Shown here: piece after piece, positions 26,435-35,137 of the stretch | How positions within the stretch are numbered: position 1 is the first letter of the stretch | How the letters are laid out: each line of letters opens with the position of its first letter | DNA from: Flammeovirgaceae bacterium UBA2366 | GTDB taxonomy: Bacteria > Bacteroidota > Bacteroidia > Cytophagales > Cyclobacteriaceae | Reading direction: 5' to 3' | DNA: 64,000 nt | Assembly: GCA_002344065.1 (NCBI GenBank) | Contig: DDTK01000014.1 | Span: forward strand, 186,001 to 250,000 | Translations under genes and position numbers: made by a program | The notes under the pieces: generated by a model | What the model saw: the letters and a program-made list of their open reading frames with translations, nothing else | The model's database searches: none | Told to the model about the DNA's origin: nothing

Positions 26435-29257
26435 TTATTTACTCCTCTTTGCTTTTACTTCTTTGATCAGCTTCATATCAACATTCTCGCGGGTAATGTA
26501 TTCATAGTTTCCTTTACCCATAGCAGCCAATTGCTGAAGATTTTTGGACGAGGTGGTGGTTTTACCAAAATTGAATACCGTGATGAAAATATCTTCACCG
26601 GCAAATTTCTTCACCATTTCGTAGGTAGGATTACCGATGGAAAACTCTCCATCCGTAGCTAAAATAATTCTGTTGTTTCCACCCCGGATATAATTTTTAT
26701 CCGCCACCTGGTAGGCCAGCTTAATACCAGCAATACCATCTGTTTTTCCATCCGATTTCAATTTCTCAATAACTTGTGCAATTCTGGCTTCCTCCTTAAA
26801 CGATGTGGGCGGCAATTCTACTTTTGCCTTACCTGCATAAGTGACTATCGAAACCTGATCTTCCGGCCGCATCATCTTCATAAGCAACAAAACAGATTTT
26901 TTTAACAATGGAAGCTTGTCCGGGCTGTTCATGGATCCGGAAATATCCAATAACAAAACCATATTATTGGTGGCATAACCTTCCATCGACATTACATTTT
27001 CACCGGGCACACCCACATAAACGGTATCTACACGCGATACAAAAACGGTGTCTTGCCGGATGGTCTCAATGCGAATAATATCGGTGATGCGAACCGTATC
27101 ACGAACAACGCCTCCCGAAACCTGTTGTGCAGGCTTCTTTTCAGGTGTATTCTTTTTTCCCCTTTGTTTGGTCCCAACTTCTTCTTTTACCATGGCGTCT
27201 GGTAAAACATCAATTGGTTGTTGCGTTGCTTCTTTAACTGATGTGGCAACCGGGGCAATTTCCAGCTTCGGCTCAGGTTTTGGGTGCGGCACCATTTCCA
27301 GAAATTCAACCTGGATAACCGATTTCAATAAGGGCACCTTCGACAACTCGGCAAATTTGTTGTAGTCTCTTACCAGAACCTGATTGTACTGATAAATCAA
27401 CTCATTGTATGGATGACGATAATGGGATGACGATGACTTTCCCGGTTTAAGTTTAGCTAACGACTCCGCAAACCGTAAGGAGTATTCTGCAAAATCTTCA
27501 TAAGGAGTGTATGGACAGTTTCCATTTGATCTTCCATACTTTTGAATTCCTGTCAGGTTTGTATACTCGTTTGTGATCAGCTCATGAGACATCCTTTCAA
27601 TCGCTTCTGTAGCGGCCTTCTGTAGTGAGTCGCCAGCCAAATACTTTTTAGCCTTAAACAATTCTTTATGATTTTCATCCAGTAAGGACAGCATGGCATT
27701 ACCCGAAACCTGCCATGAATTTTTCGGATTGGCTGGTTTGAAAGCTTCAAAAATTTTCCTTACGTCCTGATAAAGTCTTTCTTTCTTTTCATCAAATACA
27801 TTGGCCAGAACGATGTATCGGGCAATTACACCATACACGTATTCCATACTATCCCTTGTTAGCTGTTTTGACGCTGAGTTGGCAAGCAAGGCATTGTTCC
27901 ATTGATTTAATTCGGTTAAAATGGAATACAACACTGTTGCCTGATCATTCAAAGATTTTTGATAGGCGGAAGGCAATGCTTTGCTTTGATCCAGGGTTCG
28001 CTGATATAAGGTTATGGGTAATTCAAAACTCTTGTAGTAATACTCCAGGTTCATTTTGCCGTTTGTCTGTAAACGTACTTTTCCATACGATGCTGAACTG
28101 TTCAAACTATGCATCGGGTTCATCATATGATTCACCTGTGCCATGCCTGCATTCATAAATTCAACATAGCTGGAAAGTGCTGTGAAAATCTGAGGGGTAA
28201 TAGCGGCCGTGGCCGGAGACACAACAAATGTTGCAGCGGGCTTATCTGCAAAAGGCGTAACCTCCAGGTTAATTTCCTTCACCGTTGAACGGATCCCGAA
28301 CACTGGAACAAAATTCAAATAATAAATTCCACGAAAACCAGCAGAAGCAGATTGCTTAATGAAGTTATCGTAAAACGATACTCCCACATTATTATAGTAG
28401 TTAATCAGATTTTTATAAACGTTATTGCTGTGTCCATCGGTTTGCTGGCTTTCATAGGTATAACCATCTACACCATTTCGTTTGGTGTTCTGAAGCGACT
28501 CCATACCTTCAACAAAAGAATTATACATGGAAGATGCCGGGTATTGAATTCCGGCAACTCCACTCTTCAATACTTCAATTTTTCGCACGTCATCGAGAAT
28601 GTGTTTTTCAGCCTTCTCCACCGGCCAACCTGTATGAACATCTTCACGAATATTAAACATACACGCATCCAGTAATTCTCTTTCAAAAACCAACTGATCG
28701 CGCAAAAGCTTGTTGGCTTTATGATATGGATTTGCAGCATTGTAAGGTTGAAGTCGGGCGTATAACTTCTCCACCTCTATGTGAACTTCTTTTACCGCAT
28801 TGCTGTAGTCCTTTACCTGCTTTTCAATGGTATTAACCAACTCCTCAAATCGTTGAAAATTATCTTTCTCATAATCCTTCAATCGAAAATAGATTTCTAT
28901 TGCCTTGCATGTTTCATCCACCTTTAACCAGGTTGTTCGGGCAGCTTCTGCTTTTGAAATAAATGCACTTCCTGATGAGCCCAATGCAGATGCCGTTTTC
29001 TGAGATTCTTCGAAGTAATATTTCCTTTCGGCTATTCCGCAGGTATACGGGGTAATCACGCCCGGTTTACTCCGGTACTCCAGTATGCGCTTATAAGGTG
29101 ACACCAACGAAGGCCCTAATCCCGACAACCCACTCGTTAACTCATTAACCATTGTAAGATAGTTGTTGATAGCCTTCTGTTGTGGCTCCGTAAGGGTTTG
29201 GGCGTGTAAGCTTGACGAGGCTAAAAAAAGTAAGATAATGTATCGGAGGGTATTCAT
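26435..29257 (-). CDS. Large secreted VWA-domain protein
   Basis: This 940-residue protein has a signal peptide (residues 1-19) and a long helical region of unknown type (about 30-650). A Pro/Lys-rich linker near 665-705 follows, then a C-terminal von Willebrand A domain whose metal-binding motif is DISGS in VLLLDISGSMN (near 735). Pairs such as TYAGKAK and the late ATDGEFSIG complete the domain. VWA domains bind protein ligands through a metal ion. The protein could be a cell-surface or periplasmic scaffold. It stands alone, just upstream of the ECF operon in transcript order. Confidence 0.85.
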   Translation of the reverse strand: MNTLRYIILLFLASSSLHAQTLTEPQQKAINNYLTMVNELTSGLSGLGPSLVSPYKRILEYRSKPGVITPYTCGIAERKYYFEESQKTASALGSSGSAFISKAEAARTTWLKVDETCKAIEIYFRLKDYEKDNFQRFEELVNTIEKQVKDYSNAVKEVHIEVEKLYARLQPYNAANPYHKANKLLRDQLVFERELLDACMFNIREDVHTGWPVEKAEKHILDDVRKIEVLKSGVAGIQYPASSMYNSFVEGMESLQNTKRNGVDGYTYESQQTDGHSNNVYKNLINYYNNVGVSFYDNFIKQSASAGFRGIYYLNFVPVFGIRSTVKEINLEVTPFADKPAATFVVSPATAAITPQIFTALSSYVEFMNAGMAQVNHMMNPMHSLNSSASYGKVRLQTNGKMNLEYYYKSFELPITLYQRTLDQSKALPSAYQKSLNDQATVLYSILTELNQWNNALLANSASKQLTRDSMEYVYGVIARYIVLANVFDEKKERLYQDVRKIFEAFKPANPKNSWQVSGNAMLSLLDENHKELFKAKKYLAGDSLQKAATEAIERMSHELITNEYTNLTGIQKYGRSNGNCPYTPYEDFAEYSLRFAESLAKLKPGKSSSSHYRHPYNELIYQYNQVLVRDYNKFAELSKVPLLKSVIQVEFLEMVPHPKPEPKLEIAPVATSVKEATQQPIDVLPDAMVKEEVGTKQRGKKNTPEKKPAQQVSGGVVRDTVRITDIIRIETIRQDTVFVSRVDTVYVGVPGENVMSMEGYATNNMVLLLDISGSMNSPDKLPLLKKSVLLLMKMMRPEDQVSIVTYAGKAKVELPPTSFKEEARIAQVIEKLKSDGKTDGIAGIKLAYQVADKNYIRGGNNRIILATDGEFSIGNPTYEMVKKFAGEDIFITVFNFGKTTTSSKNLQQLAAMGKGNYEYITRENVDMKLIKEVKAKRSK

Positions 29258-29336
29258 TCCTTGAAGGTAAAAAAATCTTCCTTTAGGTTATCCAGGTTTA
29301 TGAACGAAGTTAAATAAGTATATTAGGTGATCCATT

Positions 29337-29729
29337 ATGGAAGATCAGGATAACATTATTGCATTCGGAAGTTTCGAAAACAGTATGGAAGCCAGCCTGG
29401 CAAAAGCGAAGCTGGACGCCTATGGCATTCCATGCTTCTTAACAGAGGAAAACCTGGCCAGCCTCTACCCCATTCAAAACCCCAGGTTTAGTGTTCGGCT
29501 TCACATTTTCCAAAAAGATGAAGCACAAGTACGAGAAGTGCTAACTGAAACGGTTGTTTTAGCTGAGGAAGACCTTACCCGTTGCCCGCGTTGTCAGTCA
29601 ACACGTGTAGAATATGGATATTCAAAGAAATTATCCTGGCGATTAGCCTCAATATTGCTTTCGCTGTTTTTAGTTCTTTTCCCCCCTAAAAAAACAGGCC
29701 ATTGCCTCGATTGTGATTATGAATTTTAG
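29337..29729 (+). CDS. DUF2007-type protein with zinc ribbon and membrane tail
   Basis: This 130-residue protein has an N-terminal DUF2007-like domain (SFENSMEASLAKAKLDAYGIPCFL..YPIQNPRFSVRLHI). A Cys pair follows (CPRCQSTRVEY), then a hydrophobic segment (LASILLSLFLVLFP), then a second Cys pair (HCLDCDY). The split ribbon around a membrane helix suggests a tail-anchored protein. DUF2007 is called a putative signal-transducing domain, without firm function. Confidence 0.82.
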   Translation: MEDQDNIIAFGSFENSMEASLAKAKLDAYGIPCFLTEENLASLYPIQNPRFSVRLHIFQKDEAQVREVLTETVVLAEEDLTRCPRCQSTRVEYGYSKKLSWRLASILLSLFLVLFPPKKTGHCLDCDYEF

Positions 29730-29779
29730 GCACGTGACCTAACGCTTGTTATCATTTTTGCACCTTGTATCTTTCAACC

Positions 29780-30286
29780 ATGTTTTCAAAAATCATAATC
29801 GGGGTATTAGGGCCGGGCGAAAATGCAACACCGGAAGAAAATGAACTGGCGTACGATTTAGGTGTTGCCCTTGCCAAACAAGGTTGGGTGGTACTCACGG
29901 GCGGAAGAGAATTTGGTGTGATGAATGCTGTGCTGAAAGGCGCTGCAGATAACAAGGGTCTTACCATAGGTGTATTGCCTGGAGAATCAACCGTGGGTGC
30001 TTCTCGCTACGCCCAGATAAAAATTGTTACCGGCATGGGCAGTGCCAGAAACAACATAAACGTACTGAGCAGCCACGTGCTGGTAGTGTTAGGAATGGCA
30101 GCCGGAACAGCTTCTGAGGTATCTTTAGCTTTGCGGGCGAATAAAAAAGTAATTCTGCTGGCGCAGGATGAATTGTCTACCATGTTTTTCAAAAAAATTG
30201 GAACCTACCGGGTGGTTGCTGTCAATACCATTCAGGATACCATCAACCTGATTAAAGACTACGTTGACCTGAACCAGATTAGTTGA
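29780..30286 (+). CDS. LOG/TIGR00725-family Rossmann protein
   Basis: This 168-residue protein has a Rossmann-like core (IIIGVLGPGEN..ELAYDLGVALAKQGWVVLTGG, GVMNAVLKGAAD). It is related to the lysine-decarboxylase-like/LOG nucleotide phosphoribohydrolase fold (TIGR00725). The canonical PGGxGT motif is replaced by MAAGTASE, so cytokinin-riboside-type catalysis is doubtful. I chose the ATG at 29780; a TTG 15 nt upstream is in frame. It converges with the DUF1330 gene 2 bp away. Confidence 0.8.
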   Translation: MFSKIIIGVLGPGENATPEENELAYDLGVALAKQGWVVLTGGREFGVMNAVLKGAADNKGLTIGVLPGESTVGASRYAQIKIVTGMGSARNNINVLSSHVLVVLGMAAGTASEVSLALRANKKVILLAQDELSTMFFKKIGTYRVVAVNTIQDTINLIKDYVDLNQIS

Positions 30287-30288
30287 CG

Positions 30289-30576
30289 TTAAACACCCTC
30301 TACCAAAATTATTTTACCTGTCGATGCCTCCAGCCGGATGCTCTTTGCAGCCGTGTATTCGGGTGACGTATAAAAGGCTTTTGCTTGTTCAACATTTGGA
30401 AACTCAATAACCACCACCCGACCAGGATTCCATTCACCTTCAAGCGTTTCTGTTGCTCCTCCGCGAACGATAAACTTACCACCATAGGAGCCTACAATTC
30501 CGGGCGTTAACTTTTTATAGTCTTCATAACGGACGAGATCTTTTACATCGACTTCAACAATGACGTATGCGGGCAT
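30289..30576 (-). CDS. DUF1330-family small protein
   Basis: This 95-residue protein belongs to the dimeric alpha/beta-barrel type DUF1330 family, with YVIVEVDVKDLVRYEDYKKL at the start and GEWNPGRVVVIEFPNVEQAKAFYTSPEY in the core. The function of the family is unknown. The start is the ATG at 30576. A longer in-frame ATG at 30660 would translate repeat copy C, so that extension is rejected. Confidence 0.87.
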   Translation of the reverse strand: MPAYVIVEVDVKDLVRYEDYKKLTPGIVGSYGGKFIVRGGATETLEGEWNPGRVVVIEFPNVEQAKAFYTSPEYTAAKSIRLEASTGKIILVEGV

Positions 30577-30605
30577 ATTTTTGGATTTAATATGAACTGA
30601 ACTAC

Positions 30606-30662
30606 TAGTGTCTTCGCCTTTTTGTGGCCCATTCTCATAGCCACTAAAACCCGAAAGCACAA
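30606..30662. repeat. Palindromic interspersed repeat, copy C
   Basis: Arms 30606-30628 and 30640-30662 are inverted copies (17 of 23 positions) with an 11-nt loop, again ending in GTGGC and starting with GCCAC. It lies between the DUF1330 gene and the STAS-like gene and has been swallowed by the longest DUF1330 reading frame. Confidence 0.65.
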
Positions 30663-30688
30663 AAACTCACGAAAGTTCGTAGTTCAGT

Positions 30689-31081
30689 CTATGAATTAAA
30701 AATTGGTTTCAATTCTTCAACAACTGGTTCACCAATTAAATATTCAATCGCTTCGCGTTCTGTTGCAAATGCCCGAAAGTCAGTCCCCAACAAAAGGTTG
30801 AAGCCTTTCAGTATCATCATTTTGGGTGTATTTAAACCGATTAATGCATTACGCGAAATAAGACTTTTAATTGCCACCGATTCGCTTTCCATGTGCCTTA
30901 CATAGGCAGGGGTGATATAGGTATTTCGAAATGAATTAATAATCAGTTTAGGCACATCCGTTTTCATGATAAAAGTCTTGACCTCAATCGCCAGGGCTAT
31001 CATGCCTGCCTCTTTTAGATTAGAATAATCAATGGCCACAATTTCTTTACCCTGAATAATTAGTTCTCTGATGCGCTCCAT
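30689..31081 (-). CDS. STAS/SpoIIAA-like protein
   Basis: This 130-residue protein seems to have an anti-sigma-antagonist-like fold (SpoIIAA-like, as in PF11964). IVAIDYSNLKEAGMIALAIEVKTFI is a strand-helix unit and PKLIINSFRNTYITP follows. The usual phosphorylated Ser of SpoIIAA is not clear. Such proteins are common single genes in Bacteroidota and have no assigned role. Confidence 0.6.
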   Translation of the reverse strand: MERIRELIIQGKEIVAIDYSNLKEAGMIALAIEVKTFIMKTDVPKLIINSFRNTYITPAYVRHMESESVAIKSLISRNALIGLNTPKMMILKGFNLLLGTDFRAFATEREAIEYLIGEPVVEELKPIFNS

Positions 31082-31128
31082 AAGTAAGTCTCAAAAATAG
31101 TGATTGCCATGAACACGCAAGTTTCTTA

Positions 31129-31617
31129 CTACCGCTCCCAGAAATGGGGAGGTTCAATGCCTAACGCGCGCAAATACACATACGCTTGCCCGCGATGATG
31201 GATTTCATTATCAATAAAATAGAAGATGGAAGACCATACCGTTCCTTCATACTGGCCAAACGTAACTACCTTCTGTTGAAATTTTTCTTCCGGAATAAGT
31301 GCCCATAACCTATTCAACTCATCCGTTGCTTCATCCCACAGGGCCAGCAACTTTGCTTTGCTGTTACCAGGGTTGAGATGTTCGTTAAGTTCCTCTGTTT
31401 CTCCGGTTGCCAGTTGGCGTAACCCGGGAACGGCAATGGCCAGTAGTTCCTGTACAAGTGCTGCACAAGGGCGCATTCCCCCAATCGAAAATTCAAAAAA
31501 TTCCTTTTCAGGAAAGGCTTCAATTACCCTGCGGGTTAGATTTCGGTGTCCTTGCCAATGTTCAAGCAGTTGAGCAGATGTGATTACCGGTGCGTGTTGT
31601 GTTAGTGTTTTGTTCAT
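31129..31617 (-). CDS. DinB-family protein
   Basis: This 162-residue four-helix protein resembles DinB/YfiT metal-binding proteins. LEHWQGHRNLTRRVIEAFPEKEF gives the first His. FIDNEIHHRGQAYVYLRALGIEPPHFW gives the late HHRGQ pair that normally completes the metal site. The enzymatic role in this branch is unknown (thiol transferase or hydrolase in relatives). I use the ATG at 31617. Confidence 0.88.
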   Translation of the reverse strand: MNKTLTQHAPVITSAQLLEHWQGHRNLTRRVIEAFPEKEFFEFSIGGMRPCAALVQELLAIAVPGLRQLATGETEELNEHLNPGNSKAKLLALWDEATDELNRLWALIPEEKFQQKVVTFGQYEGTVWSSIFYFIDNEIHHRGQAYVYLRALGIEPPHFWER

Positions 31618-31743
31618 AGGATTGTAAGCGTTAATTGGTTTAATAATCAAAGCTCACAACCCTAAGTGACAACAGTCTGTCAGCAGGAGGTTAACAAAAA
31701 TTAGTTTCCTCAAATCTTTCTATCGCTACAACCCAATAATAAT

Positions 31744-33501
31744 CTACTTCTTCACCACCGTAAACTCCACCCTGCGGTTGTTGGCGCGGCCGGCATCGGT
31801 GTCGTTGGTATCAATGGGCTTGCTCTCGCCATAGCCTTGCGCGCGCAAACGCGTTCCGTCAATGCCCTGGCTAACAATATAATCAACCACCGATTGTGAA
31901 CGGCCCTGCGAAAGGTTCAGGTTGTAGTCATCCGAACCTTTGCTGTCGGTGTGGCCTTCAATTTGAATTTCAACGGTATGATTTTGTTTTAAGAAGTCAA
32001 CCACCTTGTTCAGTTCTACAAAAGATTCTTTTTTGAGGGTGGTCTTGTCAAAATCGAAATAAATATTCTTCAACCTTACGGTAAGTCCTACTTCAATAGG
32101 TTGCAGAACAAGGTCTTTAATCACCGGGGTTAATTCTTCACTTATTACCTCCACACTGTCGGCTGCATTCAGGTAACCCTCCGCGGAAGCGGTAAGCATG
32201 TACCAGCCCAGCTTTTTAATTTCCTGCTCGTATGTTCCCGCTCCCGCCTGCAGGTTCAGGTTAACACTGCGATCGTTTTTCAGTTGCACCTGAAGTTTGG
32301 CGGCTACCGGCTTCATGGTTTTGCTATCGTAAATAGTACCGGCCAGCACCAGTTTTTTTACAACGGGAGTAAGGTAAAGGTCAACATACAGGGTAGTGTC
32401 GTTGCCCAAGGCCGGCAACGACAGACTGATGTCTTTCGGTAAAAATCCTTCCTGTGAAGCGGCTACACTAAATCCGTTTACTTCCGGTATTTTGGTATCA
32501 TACTTTCCATCTCCTTTTGCGTGTAATAAAATAGTTTCATGGTCAGCCGGCTTTACCTGCACATTGGCCGGTATAGGCTGTTGTGTTTTTTCATTGAAGA
32601 TGGTACCGGAAACCCGCACGGTAATATCGCGCGGAATGAGTTTGAATAAATCTAATGTACCGCCCGTTCCAATAACCGCGCGGCTCATGTATACATGCCC
32701 GGTATGATCGATGCAAAAATACATTTCGCCACCGGCTGTGTTAATTGGTGCACCCATGTTTACCGGCTCACTCCAGTTTTGCCAGGTATCGTCAAGGCGG
32801 GTGGTTTTATAAATATCCGACTTGCCAAATTTTCCGGGCACGTTGCGGTCGCTGGCGAAGTAAAGTGTTTTATCGTCTGGGCCTATAAAAGGTCCGAAGT
32901 CATCATCCTTTAACGAAATATTAATTTTCACCGGGCGCGACCATTTGCCATCACTGCCCAGGTTGCTTACATACAAACTACTGCGTGCACTGCTGGGTAT
33001 CTCACCGAAAAAGATGATCATGTGTTTCATATCAGCCGACATGCTGGCTCCGTAGAAGCGTCCCTTGTTCATTTCCTTGAAGCCAGGCACCTCCAGTTCG
33101 GTAAGTGAACCTCCGGCACTAATCATGGAAAAGCCCTTGGTGTCCTTTACTCTACCACCTTTAACAAAGAGTGAGCCATCGGGAAGCGCGGTAAATACCT
33201 GGTTGCTGCGATGAATATTATAAGGTGCCGTGAGGTGTTGCGGTGCGCCCCACTCGCCATTATCTCCCAGGGAAGAAACCCAAATGTCGTCACTGCCCTC
33301 TTTGCCAAACGTATTTTGCGGATGGTTATGAATGAAGAAGTAAAGTTTTTTACCATCATACGAAATAATGGGTGCCGCATCATGGTAATAGGTGTTTACT
33401 TCCTTATTGAGTTTTACCACCGCATAGCGCGGGGCATACTCCTGTGCCAACACTTTAAAAGACAAAGCCAGCAAGAGGAACGGGAGGATCAGTTTTTTCA
33501 T
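31744..33501 (-). CDS. OmpA-family protein with PD40 propeller and carboxypeptidase-like repeats
   Basis: This 585-residue envelope protein has a signal peptide (1-19) and WD40-like PD40 beta-propeller repeats (motifs such as FGPFIGPDDKTLYFASDRN, about 40-300). Two carboxypeptidase-regulatory-like beta modules follow (about 305-375 and 395-460). A C-terminal OmpA/MotB peptidoglycan-binding domain ends the protein (IYFDFDKTTL..IEGHTDSKGSDDYN..ANNRRVEF). Such proteins tie the outer membrane to the cell wall. Confidence 0.92.
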   Translation of the reverse strand: MKKLILPFLLLALSFKVLAQEYAPRYAVVKLNKEVNTYYHDAAPIISYDGKKLYFFIHNHPQNTFGKEGSDDIWVSSLGDNGEWGAPQHLTAPYNIHRSNQVFTALPDGSLFVKGGRVKDTKGFSMISAGGSLTELEVPGFKEMNKGRFYGASMSADMKHMIIFFGEIPSSARSSLYVSNLGSDGKWSRPVKINISLKDDDFGPFIGPDDKTLYFASDRNVPGKFGKSDIYKTTRLDDTWQNWSEPVNMGAPINTAGGEMYFCIDHTGHVYMSRAVIGTGGTLDLFKLIPRDITVRVSGTIFNEKTQQPIPANVQVKPADHETILLHAKGDGKYDTKIPEVNGFSVAASQEGFLPKDISLSLPALGNDTTLYVDLYLTPVVKKLVLAGTIYDSKTMKPVAAKLQVQLKNDRSVNLNLQAGAGTYEQEIKKLGWYMLTASAEGYLNAADSVEVISEELTPVIKDLVLQPIEVGLTVRLKNIYFDFDKTTLKKESFVELNKVVDFLKQNHTVEIQIEGHTDSKGSDDYNLNLSQGRSQSVVDYIVSQGIDGTRLRAQGYGESKPIDTNDTDAGRANNRRVEFTVVKK

Positions 33502-33592
33502 TATAAACAGGATTTACTGTTCATAAAGGTAAAAACATTCAAGGGGAGATGAAACAATATAGATAATCGTTTACTGTTCCCTGGTTCATCTG

Positions 33593-33614
33593 TCTCCCTT
33601 TATCCCCCGGGAGA
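33593..33614. repeat. Small G+C-rich stem-loop in a 130-bp gap
   Basis: TCTCCC and GGGAGA (33593-33598 and 33609-33614) form a 6-bp stem with a 10-nt loop, followed by a GAGGTTGGGGCGAGG stretch that resembles intergenic repeats seen in other Bacteroidota. It lies between the membrane gene at 33632 and the OmpA gene. No T-tract follows, so it is not clearly a terminator. Confidence 0.35.
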
Positions 33615-33631
33615 GAGGTTGGGGCGAGGTT

Positions 33632-34075
33632 TTAGAAAAGACTTTGGTGGATAATACCCCTGCCGCTCATGGAAAGCGAAACAATAATCAACAGCAGGGC
33701 TAATCCATTGAACAAAAACATGCGCTTGTGTTTAGCGCTATCCTCGGCCATTTTTTTGGAAGTTGTCCGCGCAAGGGTAATGAGTACAATAGCAATAATA
33801 TTCAGTGAAATATGTTCAACGGCCCAGTACCTGAGCTCGGCATTCTTCATGGTACCTGCATTAAACTGCACTACGGGGCTAACAACATATAAAATCAAGC
33901 CGATGAGCAATTGAAGATGGGTAAAGATAAACAGGTAAAGACCCAGTTTATTATCCAATCCGCTATACGGCTTTTTGCCCAGCCATTTCTGCAAAGCAAT
34001 AACCACCACCACTACCAACATAATCAATACAAAGTACCGCAACAACGAGTGGGTATGTAACAAACCGGTATGCAT
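33632..34075 (-). CDS. Four-helix membrane protein, cytochrome-b-like annotation class
   Basis: This 147-residue protein has four membrane helices (about 8-30, 45-67, 85-105 and 122-140). Histidines lie at or near helix ends (HTGLLHTHS, FTHLQLL, AVEHISLN), resembling Bacteroidota proteins labelled cytochrome b. Haem binding is unproven. The ATG at 34075 is preferred over one 81 nt upstream. It is divergent from the channel homologue at 34155, and the two share a 79-bp promoter region. Confidence 0.7.
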   Translation of the reverse strand: MHTGLLHTHSLLRYFVLIMLVVVVVIALQKWLGKKPYSGLDNKLGLYLFIFTHLQLLIGLILYVVSPVVQFNAGTMKNAELRYWAVEHISLNIIAIVLITLARTTSKKMAEDSAKHKRMFLFNGLALLLIIVSLSMSGRGIIHQSLF

Positions 34076-34154
34076 AGTTTTAAAATTTACGCCCGAAAAT
34101 AGCACAGCTTTTCCAAACTTCCGAAAAACTGTATAATTTGTACGACTCTGAACC

Positions 34155-35126
34155 ATGAACCGCTATTGCCTGCTTTTGCTCATGTTCCTTTCATCGCTTT
34201 GTGTTAACGCACAAGTTGAAGATGATTCCCTTGAATCACCTCCTGATACTGTAAAAATGGGAACCTACATTATCAGTATTCACGATATAAACTTTCAGGA
34301 AAAAGAATATGTATTGCGCTTTTGGTTGTGGGCACTCTACGATAATGTTTCCTTCGACCTGGCCAAGCAACTTGATATCCCAAATGCCAAATCTATTGAT
34401 GAACAAGAAGTGGTTGCTGTGGATGTGGTTAACAGAAAAACATGGCAACTGATGAAAATGCGAACCACCATGAAACAGAACTGGAAGGTTGGAAATTATC
34501 CGTTCGATAAGCAGCACCTGGTGGTACACATGGAGAATACCATTTTTGACAAAAATCGATTGGTGTTTATACCTGATGACCTGGGCAGTGCATACGACCG
34601 TGAATTAACCCTGGATGGCTGGCACATTACTAATTTTGAAGTTGGGGTAAAAGACAAGGAATATACTACGGTTTTTGGCGATCCTTCCACCAACGCACTA
34701 CATTCTGAATATTCATCCTTCGATATTTCTATGGATATAGAACGCGATGGCTGGGGGCTTTTCTGGAAACTATTTTCCGGAATGTACATCGCCTTTCTTA
34801 TTGCTATGGTAAGTTTTGGCCTTCAGGTAGAAGAACTGGAGCCACGGTTTGGTTTACCGGTAGGTGGTTTATTTGCTGCGGTGGGAAATAAATACATTAT
34901 TGATTCCTTGCTTCCTGAATCCAACACGTTTACGTTAGTTGATTCACTTCACTCCATCACCTTCTTCTCCATCTTTATCATTCTTTTCCTTTCGGCTATT
35001 ACCCTTTATATCTACCATCAGGATAAAATCAGTTTATCCAAAAAAATTAACAGAATATCCGCCACAGCAGTATTTATTCTATATATCATCATTAATACGT
35101 TCATTATTACTTCTGCTCTTTCATAA
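34155..35126 (+). CDS. Pentameric ligand-gated ion channel (Cys-loop-like) homologue
   Basis: This 323-residue protein has a signal peptide (1-19), an extracellular beta-sandwich of about 185 residues and four C-terminal membrane helices. The NYPFDKQHL stretch matches the PFDxQ signature of pentameric ligand-gated channels, lacking the Cys pair as in other bacterial members. The helices lie near 205-228, 235-255, 265-290 and 298-320, in the channel order. The ligand is unknown. A TATAATTTG near-consensus promoter lies about 20 bp upstream (about 34131-34140). Confidence 0.75.
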   Translation: MNRYCLLLLMFLSSLCVNAQVEDDSLESPPDTVKMGTYIISIHDINFQEKEYVLRFWLWALYDNVSFDLAKQLDIPNAKSIDEQEVVAVDVVNRKTWQLMKMRTTMKQNWKVGNYPFDKQHLVVHMENTIFDKNRLVFIPDDLGSAYDRELTLDGWHITNFEVGVKDKEYTTVFGDPSTNALHSEYSSFDISMDIERDGWGLFWKLFSGMYIAFLIAMVSFGLQVEELEPRFGLPVGGLFAAVGNKYIIDSLLPESNTFTLVDSLHSITFFSIFIILFLSAITLYIYHQDKISLSKKINRISATAVFILYIIINTFIITSALS

Positions 35127-35137
35127 AATTTTTAAAC

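Noticed and set aside
30577..30660. N-terminal extension of the DUF1330 protein
   Set aside because: It is encoded by repeat copy C and does not belong to the compact DUF1330 fold.
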